Below are positions 61,574-64,000 of a stretch of 64,000 nucleotides of DNA, piece by piece (the first letter of the stretch is position 1; each line of letters begins with the position of its first letter). The position numbers and the translations under genes are program-made. This DNA is from an uncultured Coriobacteriaceae bacterium (GTDB taxonomy: Bacteria > Actinomycetota > Coriobacteriia > Coriobacteriales > Eggerthellaceae). The stretch is from the NCBI GenBank assembly GCA_949294735.1, contig CASFII010000002.1, forward strand, positions 1-64,000, written 5' to 3'. The notes below the pieces were generated by a model that searched no databases, was not told the DNA's origin, and saw only the letters and a list, made by a program, of their open reading frames with translations.

Positions 61574-64000
61574 TTACTTGGCAGCCAAAGCAGCTTGAGC
61601 AGCAGCCAAACGAGCAACTGGCACACGATACGGTGAGCAGCTGACATAGTCTACACCACAAGCCTGGAAGGTGTGGATAGAGTCTGGGTCGCCACCATGT
61701 TCGCCGCATACGCCACAAACGATGTTAGGGTTGCCCTCGTGACCCAAATCAACACCCATTTTCACCAGTTTCGCTACACCAGGATCAATGGTTGCAAACG
61801 GGTTGAACGGCAGCAGGTGCTGTTCTAAGTACTGCGGTACAAATTCAGCTTCAACGTCGTCGCGGCTGAAACCAAACGTGGTTTGAGTCAGGTCGTTCGT
61901 ACCGAAGCTGAAGAAGTCTGCCTTAGTAGCAATTTCGTCAGCAGTTACGGCAGCACGCGGAAGCTCAATCATGGTGCCGATTTCAATATTCAGCTCAACA
62001 CCCTGTTCTTCAGCTACTTCAGCAATGGTCTTTTCAGCAACTTCACGCAGCGTGGCCAATTCAGGAAGCACTGAAACCAGTGGAATCATGATTTCAGGAT
62101 GCGGGTTCAAGCCTTCCTTCTTCAGCTGAGCAGCAGCCGTGGCAATTGCGCGAACCTGCATGATAGGCAGGATAGGATATACGATGCCCAGACGGCAGCC
62201 ACGCAAACCAAGCATCGGGTTTGCTTCGCTCATGGCATCAATCTGCTCCATCAGCTGACGCTTTGCGGCAATCTCAGTTTCGGAGCCACCAGTAGCTTCA
62301 AGACGAGCAATTTCAACATCCAGAGCACGCGGACTTTCCAGGAATTCATGCAGCGGCGGGTCAAGCAGACGAACAATTACTGGCAGACCATCCATAGCCT
62401 TAAACATGCCATAGAAGTCGGACGTCTGAAGCTTCAACAGATCGTTTACAGCCTTTTCACGAACCGCTTCGTCCTTGTTCAAAACAAACGTCTGAATGAT
62501 TTGCTTGCGGTCGCCCAAGAACATGTGCTCAGTACGGCACAGACCAATACCTTCTGCACCGAAGTCACGGGAAAGCTGAGCGTCTTCGGGGTTATCAGCA
62601 TTAGCGCGAACACCCAGCGTGCGGAATTCGTCAGCCCATTCAAGGATAGTATCAAGGTCACCCGTAAGTTCGGGAAGTACCAGTTCAACAGCACCCAGAA
62701 CTACGATGCCAGAAGTACCATCGATGGAAATAACGTCGCCTTCACGAATGACCACGTCAGTACCAGTAACTGCAGCCTGCTTCTTTTCGGCATCAATCTT
62801 TAAAGCTTCAACGCCACATACGCAAGGAGCACCCATGCCACGCGCGATAACAGCAGCATGAGAAGTTTTACCACCGTGAGAAGTTAGAATACCTTCAGCA
62901 GCAATCATGCCAGCCAGGTCATCAGGGTTCGTTTCCCAACGTACCAAAACACACTTGCGGCCAGCTTCAGCAGCAGCAACGGCGTCAGCTGCAGAGAACA
63001 CTGCTTCGCCAACAGCGGCACCCGGAGAAGCATTTAAGCCACGAGCCAGTACGTTGTATTCAGCGTTCTTATCGAACTGCGGATGAAGCAACTGGTCAAG
63101 TTGTTCAGGAGCAACGCGCTTAACCGCTTCTTCCTTGGTGATAAGACCTTCTTGTTCCATTTCGATAGCGATGTGCAGAGCTGCGGCAGCGGTACGCTTA
63201 CCAGCACGTGTCTGAAGCATCCACAGTTTGCCTTGTTCAATGGTAAATTCAATGTCGCACATGTCGCGGAAATGGTTTTCTAGCACAACGAAGATTTCTT
63301 CCAGTTCATGAGCAGCTTCAGAAAGTGAATCTTCGTTCTTAAGTTCAGCAATAGGAGACGTGTTGCGAATACCAGCTACTACGTCTTCACCCTGGGCGTT
63401 AACCAGGTAGTCGCCGTAGAATTCTTTGTCGCCATTTGCAGGATTGCGCGTAAAGGCTACACCCGTTGCAGAGGTATTGCCCTTGTTGCCAAAGACCATA
63501 ACCTGCACGTTTACTGCCGTGCCCAAATCGTCCGCAATCTTGTTCTGCTTGCGATACAGGGTAGCACGCGGATTATTCCAGCTACCAAATACAGCTTCAA
63601 TAGCCAGCTGTAACTGCATAGTGGGATCTTGTGGGAACTGAGCAACGCCATCAACGGCCAAATTCGGATAATCAGCAACAGAAACGTTTTCAGCAAAAAT
63701 GCGCTTGAACTCTGCTACCAATTCCTGCAAGTCTTCTGCCGTCAAATCAGTGTCAGCGCTTACGCCACGATCGTTCTTAAGCGCCGTGATTGCATTTTCA
63801 AACAGATCGCCATCCAGACCCATAACTACGTTAGAGAACATCTGAATGAAGCGGCGATAGCTGTCCCAAGCAAAGCGAGGATTTTCGGTCTGCTTGATAA
63901 GGCCATCAATTGAATGGTCATTCAAACCAAGATTCAGAACCGTGTCCATCATGCCAGGCATTGACATAGGTGCGCCAGAGCGAACAGACACCAACAGCGG
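61574..64000 (-). CDS. ppdK: Pyruvate, phosphate dikinase (N-terminus outside window)
   Basis: PPDK interconverts pyruvate, ATP and phosphate with PEP, AMP and pyrophosphate, a common glycolytic/gluconeogenic step in anaerobes. The frame is open through the window edge; about 808 residues are visible, starting PLLVSVRSGAPMSMPGMMDT, so roughly the first 90 are missing. The phospho-His is in TSHGGKTSHAAVIARGMGAP, and the PEP/pyruvate barrel shows GIGLCRTEHMF, IEIGTMIELPRAA, FFSFGTNDLTQ and the catalytic Cys in VCGVCGEHGGD. A strong terminator follows. Confidence 0.96.
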   Translation of the reverse strand, partial: PLLVSVRSGAPMSMPGMMDTVLNLGLNDHSIDGLIKQTENPRFAWDSYRRFIQMFSNVVMGLDGDLFENAITALKNDRGVSADTDLTAEDLQELVAEFKRIFAENVSVADYPNLAVDGVAQFPQDPTMQLQLAIEAVFGSWNNPRATLYRKQNKIADDLGTAVNVQVMVFGNKGNTSATGVAFTRNPANGDKEFYGDYLVNAQGEDVVAGIRNTSPIAELKNEDSLSEAAHELEEIFVVLENHFRDMCDIEFTIEQGKLWMLQTRAGKRTAAAALHIAIEMEQEGLITKEEAVKRVAPEQLDQLLHPQFDKNAEYNVLARGLNASPGAAVGEAVFSAADAVAAAEAGRKCVLVRWETNPDDLAGMIAAEGILTSHGGKTSHAAVIARGMGAPCVCGVEALKIDAEKKQAAVTGTDVVIREGDVISIDGTSGIVVLGAVELVLPELTGDLDTILEWADEFRTLGVRANADNPEDAQLSRDFGAEGIGLCRTEHMFLGDRKQIIQTFVLNKDEAVREKAVNDLLKLQTSDFYGMFKAMDGLPVIVRLLDPPLHEFLESPRALDVEIARLEATGGSETEIAAKRQLMEQIDAMSEANPMLGLRGCRLGIVYPILPIMQVRAIATAAAQLKKEGLNPHPEIMIPLVSVLPELATLREVAEKTIAEVAEEQGVELNIEIGTMIELPRAAVTADEIATKADFFSFGTNDLTQTTFGFSRDDVEAEFVPQYLEQHLLPFNPFATIDPGVAKLVKMGVDLGHEGNPNIVCGVCGEHGGDPDSIHTFQACGVDYVSCSPYRVPVARLAAAQAALAAK

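Noticed and set aside
62099..62803. Long plus-strand open frame opposite ppdK
   Set aside because: It is antisense to highly conserved PPDK, with no domain or start signal.
1..64000. tRNA, rRNA, tmRNA or CRISPR arrays
   Set aside because: I inspected the intergenic gaps and saw no cloverleaf, no conserved rRNA blocks, no tmRNA ends near smpB and no spaced repeats.

Overview
The window looks like a chromosomal segment of an anaerobic actinobacterium, most probably of class Coriobacteriia (an Eggerthellaceae/Cryptobacterium-like lineage). This is an inference from gene content: ferredoxin-linked 2-oxoacid oxidation, several acyl-CoA ligases, pyruvate phosphate dikinase, TrmFO, meso-DAP dehydrogenase, multiple XRE-cupin regulators and a SAM-I/IV-like leader on metK. 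Base composition is near 50% GC. Most genes lie on the minus strand. I see no phage, insertion sequence, CRISPR array, rRNA or tRNA.

Layout. 1-3.5 kb (minus): an acidic protein cut by the window edge, smpB, an M42 aminopeptidase, a small unknown and dinB. 3.6-6.4 kb (plus): a UraA-type permease and meso-DAP dehydrogenase. 6.5-7.6 kb: a small AT-rich island with a Tat-exported unknown and a membrane partner. 7.7-10 kb: a GT2 glycosyltransferase and UDP-galactopyranose mutase. 10-21 kb: a catabolic block with a four-subunit VOR-type 2-oxoacid:ferredoxin oxidoreductase, a ParA-like ATPase, three acyl-CoA ligases and three XRE-cupin regulators, each regulator placed just upstream of a ligase. 21-27.8 kb: ilvB-ilvN-serA-leuA with a divergent cysteine synthase homologue. 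27.9-38.6 kb: purine nucleoside phosphorylase, prmC-prfA, trxB, an RlmK-type methyltransferase, sigA, priA, an ATP-grasp/GSP-synthetase-like protein and a 55-residue membrane protein. 38.8-45.4 kb (plus): riboswitch-metK, a Lit/DUF1461 membrane protein, gltX, a polyferredoxin, a proline-rich anchored protein and a hotdog thioesterase. 45.6-61.3 kb (minus, apart from the plus-strand gene at 56223): dipeptidase, a DMT exporter, mfd, a DMT-GNAT fusion, uvrA, a YgbA-like protein, xer, trmFO, azlCD and dgt. The window ends inside ppdK.

How the genes fit together. Branched-chain amino acid chemistry recurs: synthesis (ilvBN, leuA), oxidative 2-oxoacid cleavage (VOR plus acyl-CoA ligases) and export (azlCD). 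DNA maintenance is well represented (dinB, priA, mfd, uvrA, dgt, xer).

The most novel-looking signal is non-coding. Two roughly 190-bp elements (45449-45639 and 61331-61515) share a conserved interior and an identically spaced 3' hairpin. Their long outer arms differ completely between copies, yet each copy is perfectly self-complementary. That points to selection for RNA or hairpin structure rather than ordinary transposon ends.
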